Assembly (NCBI RefSeq): GCF_006569205.1
Contig: NZ_VIGD01000003.1
Coordinates: forward strand, 124,001 to 188,000
Length of the DNA stretch: 64,000 nt
Origin: Ureibacillus terrenus
GTDB lineage: Bacteria; Bacillota; Bacilli; Bacillales_A; Planococcaceae
Reading direction: 5' to 3'
Made by a program: the position numbers and the translations under genes. The notes beneath the pieces were generated by a model. That model worked only from the letters and a program-made list of their open reading frames with translations. It searched no databases and had not been told where the DNA came from. How positions within the stretch are numbered: position 1 is the stretch's first letter; the number at the start of each line of letters is the position of its first letter. This document shows, piece after piece, positions 7,338 to 16,771 of the stretch.

Positions 7338-8618
7338 CTATTTTTTATGCCATCTTCTCATCATATTGTATGGATGAAGAGGCTGTTCCACTTTAAATTT
7401 CACGATTTGGAGCGGATGGTTTGCCACCTCGATCGGCTCGTTATCCTCATTCCACATTTGGCCGACCGTCATTGTAAAAGTATCAATTTCAGGCCCAAAG
7501 AATTCAACCTTATCTCCTGTTTTAAAATAGTTGCGCTGCTGCAAAGTTACCATTTGCGTTTCCTCATCATAGTCAAGCACGAATCCGGCAAAATCCCATT
7601 CCGGTTTTTTCGCATGGAAACCATACATTTGCTGTTTATAGCTGGGTTCCCCTTCAAAGAAGGCTGAGGCGGTTGCCCGGTTAGCGCAACGGTCCAATTC
7701 TTCCAGCCATTCCCGCTTGATTTTGAAGTTTTCAGGATCTGCGCAATAGCTGTCGATCACTTTGCGATAAACGGAAATCACCGTTGCCACATAGTGGATG
7801 GATTTCATGCGCCCTTCCACTTTTAATGAGTCGATTCCCAGTTCTATCATATGCGGAATGGATTCGATTAGTTTTAAATCTTTCGGACTCATCGCAAAAG
7901 GGGCATCGCCTTGGTTGAACAAAGGAATTTCATTTCCATCCACATTTTCATACAAGTCATAATCCCAGCGGCAGCTTTGGCAGCATCCGCCGCGGTTGGA
8001 GTCGCGGGCGGTCATATGGTTGGATAATACGCAGCGGCCGGAATATGCAATGCACATCGCGCCATGAACAAAGGTTTCAATTTCAATATCCACCTTCTCT
8101 TTGATTTGGCGGATTTCCTCTGCGCCTACCTCACGGGCCAGCACAATCCGGTCGAGGCCCTCATCTTTCCAGAATTTCACCGCTTTCCAGTTGGTTGAGG
8201 ATTGTTGCGTTGACAGATGGATTTCCAGCTCAGGCGCCACTTTTTTGCATGTTTCAATAATTAAAGGATCTGCGACGATAATCCCTTTTACGCCGACGTC
8301 CGCGATTGCGCGCAAGTATTCTTCTAATCCCGCCATGTTTTCATTGTGGGCGAAGATATTTGTTGTCACATAAACAACCGTGCCATATTTTTTCGCGAAT
8401 TCCACTCCTTCGCGCATTTCTTCAATGGTGAAGTTATCCGCATTGGAGCGCAGACCGAATTCCTGCCCGCCGATAAATACCGCATCCGCGCCATAATGGA
8501 CAGCCACCTTCAATTTTTCGAGGCTTCCTGCAGGCGCGAGCAGTTCAGGTTTTTTCGTAATGACGCGTTTCCCGTTGATCGTTTCACGGATGCTTTCATT
8601 TTCGATCAATTGCAACAT
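7338..8618 (-). CDS. trhP2: tRNA 5-hydroxyuridine synthesis protein TrhP2 (U32 peptidase family, YrrO)
   Basis: U32-family protein that, with TrhP1, forms 5-hydroxyuridine at tRNA wobble position 34, using prephenate according to published work on B. subtilis YrrN/YrrO and E. coli TrhP. 426 aa. The N-terminal TIM-barrel half has KPELLAPAGSLEKLK and AVFIGGQEFGLRS. The U32 signature near residues 170-220 (ETFVHGAMCIAYSGRC and RGGCCQSCRW) supplies the cysteines of the presumed iron-sulfur cluster. The C-terminal domain is of the U32 C type. It follows trhP1 by 16 nt, in the operon trmR-trhP1-trhP2. Confidence 0.93.
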   Translation of the reverse strand: MLQLIENESIRETINGKRVITKKPELLAPAGSLEKLKVAVHYGADAVFIGGQEFGLRSNADNFTIEEMREGVEFAKKYGTVVYVTTNIFAHNENMAGLEEYLRAIADVGVKGIIVADPLIIETCKKVAPELEIHLSTQQSSTNWKAVKFWKDEGLDRIVLAREVGAEEIRQIKEKVDIEIETFVHGAMCIAYSGRCVLSNHMTARDSNRGGCCQSCRWDYDLYENVDGNEIPLFNQGDAPFAMSPKDLKLIESIPHMIELGIDSLKVEGRMKSIHYVATVISVYRKVIDSYCADPENFKIKREWLEELDRCANRATASAFFEGEPSYKQQMYGFHAKKPEWDFAGFVLDYDEETQMVTLQQRNYFKTGDKVEFFGPEIDTFTMTVGQMWNEDNEPIEVANHPLQIVKFKVEQPLHPYNMMRRWHKK

Positions 8619-8634
8619 TCAAGCCCCTCCTTTC

Positions 8635-9567
8635 TTAATACACCGTTTCTTTATAGATAAATCCGGTATCCAGCGGTCTTAACGGCGGCTGGATGGCCGC
8701 GATTTGTTCATATAAATCATCTTTGATTTCATCGTAGGCTTCTTCGCCCAGGTCGAAATAAGCATCGATTGCCTGCCGATAAAGTTTTGTCACGGTAGTA
8801 ATATATTCTTCCGATTTCAAAATGCCGTCAATTTTAAAGGCATCTATGCCCGCTTCAAAAAACTCCGTCAATTCATCGATCAGACAAATATCATTCGGCG
8901 AGAAAATATGCGTTCCGTTCATGTCTTCGTAAATCGGATACCGGTTGTTGCGCTCTTTATCATGCAAAAACATGTTTTTATTTTCTTTGCGGTTCTCGAC
9001 TTCCATCACTTGGCCGCGATATAGGAAGTAGTTGCCCAACAATTTGCGTTTGGATTGGAAAATGCAAGTCATGCCATGTACTTGCACTTCGATTTCATAT
9101 TTTGAGTTTTCTTTGATTTCCAAGATTTCATCCAAGGATAATTCCCGGGCCAACACTGTCCGTTTTGCGCCTCTTTCTCCCCAATAATTTACTTGAAACC
9201 AGTTTGTGGCAGTCGTTTCCGGATTCCAATGCAGAGGAATCGTAATGCCAAACTCCCTCACGGACACAACGACCGCCGGGTCACCGAACAAAATGGCGTC
9301 TGGACCGATTTTTTGGAGCTTTTTCAAATATTCGTCCAATTCCTCCAACCGATCATTATGGAATAAAGCGTTGCAAGAAACATATACTTTCTTTCCAGCT
9401 TTGTGGATCATCTCAGTTGCTTCCTTGACTTGGTCGATGTCAAATTCCCCGGCAAGGCGCAAGCCAAAGCGTTGCTCCCCAATGAGGAAAGCGTCAGCTC
9501 CTGCCTCAATCAAATCTTTTATATGGGACAGTGACTTTGGAGTCACAAGCAATTCCGGTTTTTTCAA
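8635..9567 (-). CDS. trhP1: U32 peptidase family protein TrhP1 (YrrN)
   Basis: 310-residue U32-family protein, partner of TrhP2 in tRNA wobble hydroxyuridine formation. It shares the KPELLVTPKSLSHIK / DAFLIGEQRFGLRL opening with TrhP2 but in the signature region has only a single cysteine (VHGMTCIFQSKR) and lacks the RCVLS, GCCQSC cluster cysteines, so it probably does not bind the cluster itself and may be structural or substrate-recruiting. This half-and-half arrangement matches B. subtilis YrrN/YrrO. It sits 6 nt after trmR and 16 nt before trhP2. Confidence 0.9.
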   Translation of the reverse strand: MKKPELLVTPKSLSHIKDLIEAGADAFLIGEQRFGLRLAGEFDIDQVKEATEMIHKAGKKVYVSCNALFHNDRLEELDEYLKKLQKIGPDAILFGDPAVVVSVREFGITIPLHWNPETTATNWFQVNYWGERGAKRTVLARELSLDEILEIKENSKYEIEVQVHGMTCIFQSKRKLLGNYFLYRGQVMEVENRKENKNMFLHDKERNNRYPIYEDMNGTHIFSPNDICLIDELTEFFEAGIDAFKIDGILKSEEYITTVTKLYRQAIDAYFDLGEEAYDEIKDDLYEQIAAIQPPLRPLDTGFIYKETVY

Positions 9568-9573
9568 ATAACT

Positions 9574-10206
9574 TCACCTCTTTAAACAAATTAACAAACC
9601 ATCTCCAACAGGAACGAATGTCGTCTGATAATCGGGATGGTTTTTGATCCATTCGGTAAATTCTTTTAATTTGCGAATCATTGAACGTTTGCCTCTTGGC
9701 ACTTCCTCTACAGGCATGTCGGAAAGCCCGTGCATATATATATTGTCGATATATATGACTCCCCCGGCCGGCACAAGAGGGGAAAATCTTTCAAAAAACC
9801 GCATATTTTGGCCTTTTGCCGCATCTATAAAAACCGCATCAAAAACGGATTGGATATTCGCCACATCTACTTCCAATGCATCTCCTTCAATCACCGTAAT
9901 CCGGTGCACCGCATCTGACTCTCCGATAAACTGCTTCGCCAGTTGAACGCGCTCACGGTCCCGTTCGATGGTCACTATTCGGCAATCCGGCAAAGCCTGC
10001 GCTATGCGGAGCGCTGAATAACCGATGGCCGTTCCTATCTCCAACAGCGTCTTCGGCCGCTGAATCCTTAAAAACTGCTCCAATACTTCCATTGCCGGAA
10101 GCTGCATAATCGGAATACGGTGCATTTGTGCATATTGTTCCATTTTTACTAACAGGTCATTCCGGGGATGAAGGAAGGATTCGATAAACTTGTCTGAAAA
10201 CTCCAT
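9574..10206 (-). CDS. trmR: tRNA 5-hydroxyuridine methyltransferase TrmR (YrrM)
   Basis: SAM-dependent class I O-methyltransferase that methylates 5-hydroxyuridine-34 to 5-methoxyuridine in Gram-positive bacteria. 210 aa. SAM-binding motif I is LLEIGTAIGYSALRIA (about residues 55-70), acidic loop motif TIERDRER, the divalent-metal aspartates DAVFIDAAKGQ (about 122-132), and YIDNIYMHG. The gene heads the trmR-trhP1-trhP2 operon, which contains both steps of the mo5U34 pathway from hydroxylation to methylation. GGAGAG RBS upstream of ATG 10206. Confidence 0.93.
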   Translation of the reverse strand: MEFSDKFIESFLHPRNDLLVKMEQYAQMHRIPIMQLPAMEVLEQFLRIQRPKTLLEIGTAIGYSALRIAQALPDCRIVTIERDRERVQLAKQFIGESDAVHRITVIEGDALEVDVANIQSVFDAVFIDAAKGQNMRFFERFSPLVPAGGVIYIDNIYMHGLSDMPVEEVPRGKRSMIRKLKEFTEWIKNHPDYQTTFVPVGDGLLICLKR

Positions 10207-10228
10207 GTTTTCTCTCCTTCAGATGCTA

Positions 10229-10263
10229 TATAAAAAAGAAAAAACCAAACATGTTGGCTTTAT
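10229..10263 (-). promoter_or_regulatory. Hairpin with U-tract in the trmR leader (possible attenuator)
   Basis: On the minus strand AAGCCAA and TTTGGTT can pair around a short loop and are followed by TTTTTTCTTTTTT, about 35 nt before the trmR start. A possible extended -10 (TGATATGAT) lies roughly 40 nt further upstream, so the hairpin would be inside the leader RNA. The stem is short. Confidence 0.35.
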
Positions 10264-10394
10264 GATCATTCCCCTATGGAAAATCACATTTAATCATATC
10301 ACGAAAATGAATGGAAAGCGAATAATCTTTACGATTTTCATCAAAAAAAGGTTCGATTTCATACTAACGTCTGAAATTCTTTGACTTATCAAAT

Positions 10395-10439
10395 GAGAAA
10401 ATAGCAGTTCAAACCATCGATGGTGAATACTGCTATTTT
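10395..10439 (-). terminator. Intrinsic terminator of mltG
   Basis: On the minus strand AAAATAGCAGT and ACTGCTATTTT pair around an inner ACCATCGATGGT palindrome; the stem ends in TTTTC, 10 nt after the mltG stop. Confidence 0.85.
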
Positions 10440-10448
10440 CCGGAACAA

Positions 10449-11579
10449 TTATTCTTTTTTCTCTTTGTTGCCACTATTATTTATATATTTGCTCTTATTT
10501 TTTAAATGCTCTTCATATGTCTTCGCAAAGTGGTTGTTTCCTTCCTTGTCGGCCAAGAAATAAAGATATTCGGTATCCGTCGGATTTAATGCCGCTTCAA
10601 TGGAAACGATGCCGGCATTGGCGATAGGTCCCGGCGGCAAGCCTGGATTTACATACGTATTATAAGGGTTTTTCACTTTTAAATCTTCATATAGCACCCG
10701 GTCTTTATGTTCGCCCAGAGCATATAAAACCGACGGGTCTGTTTGGAGAGGCATGCCGGCTTCCAACCGGTTATAGAATACGCTTGCGATCGTTTCCCGA
10801 TCCGATTTTGCCGTCGCTTCCTCTTCCAACAGGGATGCGAACGTCAAAAGCGTATGGACGGTCATCTTCTTTTCGGCAATCAACGGTTTATATTCATTGA
10901 TGACACTATTTGTTTTTTCAATCATTGGCAGTATAATGTCGTCCAAAGAAACGTCTTTTTCATAAAAAGAATATGTCGCGGGGAATAAATAGCCTTCCAA
11001 CGGATAACGGATGTTTTCATTGAAGATTTCATCCGTTAACAAATCCGGATAAGCGGCCATTACGCCATTGATAAATTCTTCGTTGTTGACCCTCTCCATG
11101 AATTGTTCTTTCGTATAGTCGGTGCGCTTTTCGATAATGTTTCCGATCTGTTCTAATGTCATGCCTTCGGGGATTGTGATTTTAAAAACAGGTTCCCTGT
11201 AAACTTTCCCTGTTTTTAAGCTTTCCAGAATTTCATCCAGCGTCATGCTTGGCGTCATCGTATAATTGCCTGCCTGGAAGTTGGACTGGTTTTTAAATTT
11301 AGCATAATATTTAAATACGGTCGCATTTTTTATGATTCCATGTTCTTCCAGAATCTTTGAAATGGAAGAAATTCCGGAACCCATTGGAATTTCCACTTGT
11401 ATTTGTTTTTCCGAATCCGGATCGACCGGCTTCAGAGCGCTTTTGATATATAATGTGCCAAAAATGCCGATAACGGCGATACAGGCTAAAACTATGACTG
11501 TGACCCTTGTTACAATTCGACGGACCACTTTACCTTCCTGTTTACGCTGCTTTATTTTATCCAACATCTCCTGGTCCAC
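10449..11579 (-). CDS. mltG: Endolytic transglycosylase MltG (YrrL, YceG-like)
   Basis: Membrane-anchored lytic transglycosylase that cuts nascent peptidoglycan glycan strands. Short cytosolic N-terminus, one transmembrane helix at about residues 24-47 (VTVIVLACIAVIGIFG), a LysM-like YceG N-domain, then the catalytic domain with SLLEEEATAKSDRETIASVFYNRL (catalytic Glu near residue 235), LQTDPSVLYALG, and the C-terminal PYNTYVNPGLPPGPIANAG signature. 376 aa. The start is GTG 11579, 7 nt after AGGAGG. Downstream terminator at 10395-10439 makes it a single-gene unit. Confidence 0.95.
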   Translation of the reverse strand: MDQEMLDKIKQRKQEGKVVRRIVTRVTVIVLACIAVIGIFGTLYIKSALKPVDPDSEKQIQVEIPMGSGISSISKILEEHGIIKNATVFKYYAKFKNQSNFQAGNYTMTPSMTLDEILESLKTGKVYREPVFKITIPEGMTLEQIGNIIEKRTDYTKEQFMERVNNEEFINGVMAAYPDLLTDEIFNENIRYPLEGYLFPATYSFYEKDVSLDDIILPMIEKTNSVINEYKPLIAEKKMTVHTLLTFASLLEEEATAKSDRETIASVFYNRLEAGMPLQTDPSVLYALGEHKDRVLYEDLKVKNPYNTYVNPGLPPGPIANAGIVSIEAALNPTDTEYLYFLADKEGNNHFAKTYEEHLKNKSKYINNSGNKEKKE

Positions 11580-11608
11580 ATATTTCCCTCCTATAATGTT
11601 TCATACAT

Positions 11609-11637
11609 ATGATATAAAATAATGGTAAGATTAACAA
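11609..11637 (-). promoter_or_regulatory. Candidate sigma-A promoter of mltG
   Basis: TTGTTA (11632-11637) and TATCAT (11609-11614) are separated by exactly 17 bp on the minus strand, about 30 nt before the GTG start. Confidence 0.45.
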
Positions 11638-11737
11638 TATTTAAATATCCCTTAGGCCTCCCGCATCCCTTTTCTATGTATTTTTACGTTTTTTCGCAAG
11701 AAAGGTTCGAACCCGGCCGCGCCTTACCGCTAAATGT

Positions 11738-11788
11738 AAGCGTCCTTCTGCGGTGATGTTCACAATGATTGCAGAAGAACGCTTTTTT
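11738..11788 (+). terminator. Strong hairpin with a T-run on the plus strand between DUF1292 gene and mltG
   Basis: AAGCGTCCTTCTGC (11738-11751) pairs with GCAGAAGAACGCTT (11771-11784), one mismatch, with a small inner stem, and is followed by TTTTTT on the plus strand. The upstream gene (DUF1292) is on the minus strand, where the stem is complete with a G-U pair but the following sequence is only TTACATTT. It may act as the DUF1292 terminator, or end an unannotated plus-strand transcript. Confidence 0.55.
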
Positions 11789-11803
11789 ACTTACGGACAG
11801 CCT

Positions 11804-12316
11804 TTATCGTTGAATCCGTTCAACGATTTCCTCTATTTTTTTCCATTCTTCCTCCGTTTCAATCGGAAATAGTTCTTCGATTCCCCCGTCCTCTGATTCC
11901 TCGAAGCTTGCCGCATATAGTTCGCCATTTTTTCCTTCATCCACTACCGTATAGACGACATATTTTTTTCCGGTCTCTTCAAGTTCAAAACGGTACATGA
12001 TTTGGCATTCCACTTCGTTTCCGTCTTCATCTGTGGCGAAAAAAGTATTTTGTTCGTCCGTGAAAGCATCCACCAATGTGTTGTAGACTTCTTCCACCAT
12101 ATCCCATTCTTCTTCGCTTTCCAGATCCTGAAAATTCGACATCTCCAGATTTTCATCCGTTTCATAGCGGACAGCGGAAATTTCCCCTGTATCATTTCCG
12201 TTTTCATCCAATATGGAATAGATACAATAAGAGTGATCATCCGTATCAAATGTAAACAACACCTTGCATGTTTTGATTCCTTCTTCTGTTTCCAATGTAA
12301 ATAATGGCTGGTCCAT
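11804..12316 (-). CDS. Tandem DUF1292 (YrzB-like) protein
   Basis: 170-residue, strongly acidic protein made of two consecutive DUF1292 repeats: repeat 1 about residues 1-80 and repeat 2 about 85-170. Both contain TFDTDDHSYCIYSILDENGN- or FELEETGKKYVVYTVVDEG-like strand pairs, and both end in an EEEW motif followed by an amphipathic helix (SEEEWDMVEE, TEEEWKKIEE). The start is ATG 12316, 5 nt after AGGAGG; the frame upstream of it is open but has no RBS. It lies 120 nt after the single-domain yrzB, with a terminator in between, so it probably has its own promoter. Function unknown. Confidence 0.82.
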   Translation of the reverse strand: MDQPLFTLETEEGIKTCKVLFTFDTDDHSYCIYSILDENGNDTGEISAVRYETDENLEMSNFQDLESEEEWDMVEEVYNTLVDAFTDEQNTFFATDEDGNEVECQIMYRFELEETGKKYVVYTVVDEGKNGELYAASFEESEDGGIEELFPIETEEEWKKIEEIVERIQR

Positions 12317-12401
12317 AATTTCCTCCTGATCCATTTTCGATTTTGAGTAATAGTTTGTGGAATGTAGAATATAAAATGATTTTTTCGGGGCAAAAAGCAA
12401 G

Positions 12402-12428
12402 AAAAAAGTAGGCAAGAGACTGCCTACT
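12402..12428 (-). terminator. Intrinsic terminator of yrzB
   Basis: AGTAGGCA / TGCCTACT stem with a 6-nt loop, followed on the minus strand by TTTTTTC, 9 nt after the yrzB stop. Confidence 0.85.
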
Positions 12429-12436
12429 CTTTCCAA

Positions 12437-12748
12437 TTAATCCTCATCTTCTTCCTCTTCGAATTCTTCCTCCAAAGAGTGGATGACTTCTTCAATCATA
12501 TCCCATTCTTCTTCCGTTTCAATCGGGAACAATTCCCCTTCTTCCCCATTTTCGCCGGGGATGAAGGAAGAAGCGAAGATTTCGATTTGACCTTCTTCAT
12601 CTTCCTCTGCACCGACTGGGGTATATAATACATAGGACTTTCCAAATTTCTCCGAATCAAATGTATGAATGACTTCACAAAGCTGTTCGTTTCCGTCTTC
12701 ATCAATGACGGTAATTTGTCTTTCTTCGAACTCATGATTATGTGCCAT
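12437..12748 (-). CDS. yrzB: DUF1292 protein YrzB
   Basis: 103-residue acidic cytosolic protein with one DUF1292 domain: [32 protein letters not shown], then [10 protein letters not shown] and the [12 protein letters not shown] helix, finishing in a run of Glu and Asp. The start is ATG 12748, preceded by AGAGGTGG. It sits at the end of the yrzL-ruvX-yrzB group, the arrangement found widely in Firmicutes next to mltG. Its function is unknown; its constant linkage to ruvX and yrzL suggests a shared housekeeping role. Confidence 0.9.
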   Translation of the reverse strand: MAHNHEFEERQITVIDEDGNEQLCEVIHTFDSEKFGKSYVLYTPVGAEEDEEGQIEIFASSFIPGENGEEGELFPIETEEEWDMIEEVIHSLEEEFEEEEDED

Positions 12749-12858
12749 GTTGGCCACCTCTTTCTAACAGATTAAGGAAATCTATATCATCCCCGACAAA
12801 TTGTCTTAAGGACAGTATGAATCAATCTTGCATTTATCTATTCACCCAATTTGGGATG

Positions 12859-13281
12859 TCACCGGAAGGATCTGCTGTCTAAATACCCCTCCAAAATCAT
12901 GACAGCCGCCATTTTATCAATCACTTTTTTTCTTTTTTTCCGGCTGACGTCCGCTTCGATCAGCATCCGTTCGGCCGCCATCGTGGTTAACCTTTCGTCC
13001 CAAAGAGTGACTGGCAAGTTGAACGTTTCTTCCAACAGTTTTTTATATTTTTCCGAAGCTTCTCCCCGGGGGCCAACGGTATTGTTCATATTCTTTGGAT
13101 ATCCCACCACAAATTCGGTAACCCCATACTCTTCTACCAGTTCTTTAATCCGTTCTAACCCGAATTCGCCCGCTTCCTCATCTATATGAATCGTTTCAAT
13201 CCCTTGGGCCGTCAATCCCAATGGATCGCTGATTGCTATGCCAATCGTTTTTGCACCGACATCTAAACCCATTATCCTCAT
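12859..13281 (-). CDS. ruvX: RuvX/YqgF family pre-16S rRNA nuclease / Holliday junction resolvase-like
   Basis: 140-residue RNase H-fold protein. Motif I is [17 protein letters not shown] with the catalytic Asp at residue 6. [12 protein letters not shown], with the family-specific VGxP stretch, and [13 protein letters not shown], with the second acidic residue, follow, and the final metal ligand is in the [13 protein letters not shown] helix. In E. coli YqgF matures the 5' end of 16S rRNA; a role in junction resolution is also reported for family members. It overlaps the end of yrzL by 4 nt, so the pair is translationally coupled. Confidence 0.94.
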   Translation of the reverse strand: MRIMGLDVGAKTIGIAISDPLGLTAQGIETIHIDEEAGEFGLERIKELVEEYGVTEFVVGYPKNMNNTVGPRGEASEKYKKLLEETFNLPVTLWDERLTTMAAERMLIEADVSRKKRKKVIDKMAAVMILEGYLDSRSFR

Positions 13282-13553
13282 TCTGATTTATCCTCTTTAT
13301 GATGTTTGATATAGAATTTTACAAGTTCCTCCAAAATTTCGTCGCGTTCAAGTTTGCGGATTAAATTTCGTGCATCTTGATGGCGAGGAATATATGCCGG
13401 ATCACCAGATAACAGGTACCCCACAATTTGATTCGTCGGATTATATCCTTTTTCTTCAAGAGCAGAGTACACTTTTAACATGACTTGCTTGACTTCTTCT
13501 TCCATTGATTCTTCCGGAAAACTAAATTTCATCGTTTGATCGAACGAACTCAA
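13278..13553 (-). CDS. yrzL: IreB/YrzL family protein (DUF965)
   Basis: 91-residue protein with the almost invariant family block [18 protein letters not shown] and [14 protein letters not shown]. In Enterococcus the orthologue IreB is phosphorylated by the Ser/Thr kinase IreK on N-terminal threonines; here the N-terminus is [11 protein letters not shown], keeping a Thr at the equivalent place. An ATG exists upstream (13607), but GAGGTG positioned 6 nt before TTG 13553 and the family's usual start at M-SSFD support the TTG. It is the first gene of yrzL-ruvX-yrzB, 109 nt after alaS. Confidence 0.92.
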   Translation of the reverse strand: MSSFDQTMKFSFPEESMEEEVKQVMLKVYSALEEKGYNPTNQIVGYLLSGDPAYIPRHQDARNLIRKLERDEILEELVKFYIKHHKEDKSE

Positions 13554-13661
13554 GACCAGCACCTCGCTTTCAGAAATAAGGGGTTGGACAGGAAATTCCA
13601 GCTCCATTTCCTTTATTATAACTGATACAATGAGCAGGCGAAATAGATTTATTCCCTAGTT

Positions 13662-16322
13662 TTAAATAGATTTTACGTAATCATATACAGATTGGAGGGC
13701 TTCTTCAAGTTTGGAAGCATCTTTTGCGCCGGCCATCGCCATATCAGGTCTTCCGCCGCCCTTGCCGCCGCATTTTTCGGCAACGGATTTTACAATATTT
13801 CCTGCATGATACTCTTTTCCGGCAATATCTTTTGTGACGCCCGCACAAAGCATCACTTTGCCGTCATGCACAGCCCCAAGGACAATGACCGCTTTTTCCA
13901 GCTTCATTTTTAAGTCATCCATCATTTGGCGAAGCTGATTATTATCTTTTGCTTCAACCCGTGTAGACAATACGGTAATATCCCCGATTTTTTGCGCCGC
14001 ATCCAAGACGCTTGCTGCTTCAAGGTTTGCCAATTTTTGTGACAATGATTCATTTTCGCGTTGAAGTTCTTTAAACTCCCCTTGCAATCCTTGAATTCGC
14101 ATCACCAAATCTTTTGGATTTGATTTAAATTGGGCAGCCGCTTCTTGCAGGATTCTTTCTTCTTCTTTCACCGCAAAGTAAGCGCCTTTTCCTGTCACGG
14201 CTTCAATGCGTCTTACCCCTGCACCGATTCCGCCTTCGGAAACGATTTTAAATAATCCTATTTCAGAAGTGCGGTTGACATGCAGACCGCCGCAAAGCTC
14301 GATGGAATAATCGCTGACTTGTACCACGCGCACGATATCTCCGTACTTTTCACCGAAGAGCGCCATTGCCCCGAGCGCTTTTGCTTCTTCCAGCGGCATT
14401 TCTTCGATGACCACTTCAATATCTTCCCAAATTTTTTCATTGACGATGCGCTCAATTTGTTCCAATTCTTCTTTTGTGACTTGTCCAAAGTGCGTAAAGT
14501 CGAAGCGCAGACGATCCGGACCTACATAGGAACCTGCCTGATTAGCGTGTTCGCCCAATACATCTTTCAACGCCCGGTGCAATAAGTGCGTAGCCGTATG
14601 GTTTTTCACAATCAGCTTACGCTCTTCTTGATTCACTTTCGCTTTTACTTTGTCATTGATGCGCATTTCCCCTGACTCAACGACCACTGTATGAAGATGT
14701 TGTCCGTTTGGCGCAAGTTGGACGTCTTTGACTACCGCTCTGAATGCGTCGCCTTCAAGGATTCCGGTATCTGCAATCTGGCCCCCCATTTCCGCATAGA
14801 ATGGCGTTTCGGCCAAAATGACAAACGCTTCTTCCCCTTCCGATGCCATATCCGCCTGTTGGCCGTTTGCCACTATCGCAGCAACCGTTGTATCGCATTC
14901 CGCCACTTCATATCCGACAAAGACTGATGGCACTGTCAAATTTGTCAACACTTCATTTTGCACTTGCATGGAATCAACGTCGGCACGCGCGCTTCTTGCA
15001 CGTTCCCGCTGTTTCTCCATCTCTTTTTCGAATCCTTCTTCATCAATCGTCATGCCGTGCTCTTCCGCATATTCTTTTGTCAATTCAACCGGGAAACCAT
15101 ACGTATCATATAAACGGAAGACATCTTCACCCGGAATTTCAGTAAGACCCAATTTTTTCTCCCGCTCAACCACTTCATTTAAAATTTCAAGACCGGCATC
15201 CAACGTTTCCAAGAAACGGATTTCTTCATTTTTCACTACCCGTTGGATGAATTCACAATTTTGGCTCACTTCCGGATAGAAGTCTTTCATGATTTCTCCT
15301 ACCACCGGAACGAGTTCGAACATGAACGGCTTCTCAATGCCGATTTGTCTTGCATAACGGACCGCGCGGCGAAGCAAACGGCGGATAACATAGCCGCGTC
15401 CTTCGTTGGATGGCAGAGCACCGTCCCCGATCGCAAAGGCGACTGTGCGGATATGGTCTGCAATGACTTTGAATGGTGTATTAATATCTTCCTTATTATT
15501 GAAGATTTCTTTCAAATCGATTTCCCCTGGCCGTTTATAACGGCGGTTGGCAAACTCCTCGATTTTTTCAATGATAGGCATGAACAAATCTGTATCAAAG
15601 TTTGTCGGTACGTTTTGCACAACGGAAGCCATCCGTTCAAGTCCCATGCCGGTATCGATGTTTTTCTTAGGCAGCGGCGTATAGGTGCCGTCAGGATTAT
15701 GATTGAATTGGGAGAACACCAGATTCCAGATTTCTAAATAGCGTTCATTTTCTCCGCCCGGGAACAATTCCGGATCGTTTGGATCATTGCCGTATTCCGG
15801 ACCACGGTCATAGAAAATTTCCGAGTTCGGACCGGATGGACCTTCCCCGATATCCCAGAAGTTTCCTTCAATGCGGATGATGCGTTCTTCCGGCAATCCG
15901 ATTTCATTTTTCCAAATGTCATAAGCTTCTTCATCTTCCGGATGAATTGTAACGGAAAGCTTTTCCGGATCGAATCCCATCCATTTGGGATCTGTTAAAA
16001 ATTCCCACGCATAATGGATCGCTTCCCTTTTAAAATAATCCCCGATGGAGAAGTTTCCTAACATTTCGAAAAAAGTATGGTGGCGGGCTGTTTTTCCTAC
16101 ATTTTCAATATCATTTGTGCGGATCGATTTTTGGGCATTTGTAATTCTTGGATTTTCAGGAATTTCACGGCCGTCAAAATATTTTTTCAACGTCGCCACC
16201 CCTGAATTGATCCAAAGAAGGGACGGGTCATTGACTGGAATCAATGAAGCGGATGGTTCAATTTTATGGCCTTTTTCAACAAAAAAGTCTAAAAATTTGC
16301 GACGAATCTCTGCTGCTTTCAT
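13662..16322 (-). CDS. alaS: Alanyl-tRNA synthetase
   Basis: Charges tRNA-Ala. 886 aa, a usual full-length AlaRS: class II catalytic core with [37 protein letters not shown] and the [16 protein letters not shown] region; a tRNA-recognition domain; the editing domain with HTATHLLH and the [13 protein letters not shown] zinc-site pair; and the C-Ala domain with [14 protein letters not shown]. The frame remains open into the T-box leader, but AGGAGG 9 nt before ATG 16322 fixes the start at [10 protein letters not shown]. Expression is controlled by the T-box leader upstream. Confidence 0.97.
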   Translation of the reverse strand: MKAAEIRRKFLDFFVEKGHKIEPSASLIPVNDPSLLWINSGVATLKKYFDGREIPENPRITNAQKSIRTNDIENVGKTARHHTFFEMLGNFSIGDYFKREAIHYAWEFLTDPKWMGFDPEKLSVTIHPEDEEAYDIWKNEIGLPEERIIRIEGNFWDIGEGPSGPNSEIFYDRGPEYGNDPNDPELFPGGENERYLEIWNLVFSQFNHNPDGTYTPLPKKNIDTGMGLERMASVVQNVPTNFDTDLFMPIIEKIEEFANRRYKRPGEIDLKEIFNNKEDINTPFKVIADHIRTVAFAIGDGALPSNEGRGYVIRRLLRRAVRYARQIGIEKPFMFELVPVVGEIMKDFYPEVSQNCEFIQRVVKNEEIRFLETLDAGLEILNEVVEREKKLGLTEIPGEDVFRLYDTYGFPVELTKEYAEEHGMTIDEEGFEKEMEKQRERARSARADVDSMQVQNEVLTNLTVPSVFVGYEVAECDTTVAAIVANGQQADMASEGEEAFVILAETPFYAEMGGQIADTGILEGDAFRAVVKDVQLAPNGQHLHTVVVESGEMRINDKVKAKVNQEERKLIVKNHTATHLLHRALKDVLGEHANQAGSYVGPDRLRFDFTHFGQVTKEELEQIERIVNEKIWEDIEVVIEEMPLEEAKALGAMALFGEKYGDIVRVVQVSDYSIELCGGLHVNRTSEIGLFKIVSEGGIGAGVRRIEAVTGKGAYFAVKEEERILQEAAAQFKSNPKDLVMRIQGLQGEFKELQRENESLSQKLANLEAASVLDAAQKIGDITVLSTRVEAKDNNQLRQMMDDLKMKLEKAVIVLGAVHDGKVMLCAGVTKDIAGKEYHAGNIVKSVAEKCGGKGGGRPDMAMAGAKDASKLEEALQSVYDYVKSI

Positions 16323-16371
16323 TCGTTTAAACCTCCTGTATTGTTCCTCCTGAATTTTTTTCGCCAAAATG

Positions 16372-16654
16372 AAAAAAGTCTTCATCCCGGTAAGGGACGA
16401 AGACGGATATTTCGCGGTACCACCCTTGTTACAGTTTCCATCGAACCCGCTGCAGGATGAATTACAGCCATTGGAAACTGTCACTCTGGCCACTGTAACG
16501 TAAGTGAACGGCAGGGATTAGCTGCACTCTGGAGTAGCTTTCCGCTATTGCCGCTGTGGAGATTCTTTCAGCCCAAGGAATCCCTCTCTTTGCACTTGGC
16601 AAAAACGTACTTTCTCCTTCATCGTGTTCCCGATTTTCCATTTTGTTATATTCT
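16372..16654 (-). promoter_or_regulatory. T-box riboswitch (tRNA-Ala) leader of alaS
   Basis: The minus strand contains the T-box core AGGGTGGTACCGCG (16413-16426). The specifier region has the E-loop AGTA on the 5' side and GAAA-GCT-A on the 3' side, giving the Ala codon GCT at 16536-16538. The final element is a terminator stem GTCTTCGTCCC / GGGATGAAGAC followed by TTTTTT (16372-16404). Uncharged tRNA-Ala should favour the antiterminator and read-through into alaS. Confidence 0.95.
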
Positions 16655-16660
16655 CAGTAA

Positions 16661-16689
16661 ATTATATGAAAACCGAAAAATCATGTCAA
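16661..16689 (-). promoter_or_regulatory. Consensus sigma-A promoter of alaS
   Basis: TTGACA (16684-16689), a 17-bp spacer and TATAAT (16661-16666) on the minus strand are a perfect consensus match; transcription should start near 16654, at the head of the T-box leader. Confidence 0.9.
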
Positions 16690-16771
16690 TAAATATAGCA
16701 AACGTACCACACTTCTTAATAAGCGGATTCGTTCATATACTGTCCAAAAACAGACGGATAGGGGAGCAGGA

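Noticed and set aside
11700..11732. GGTTCGAACCC looks like a tRNA T-arm
   Set aside because: No matching acceptor, D or anticodon stem can be folded around it, and flanking bases do not pair as a T-stem.
16323..16493. N-terminal extension of alaS
   Set aside because: It translates the T-box leader and terminator; the AGGAGG before ATG 16322 fixes the start.
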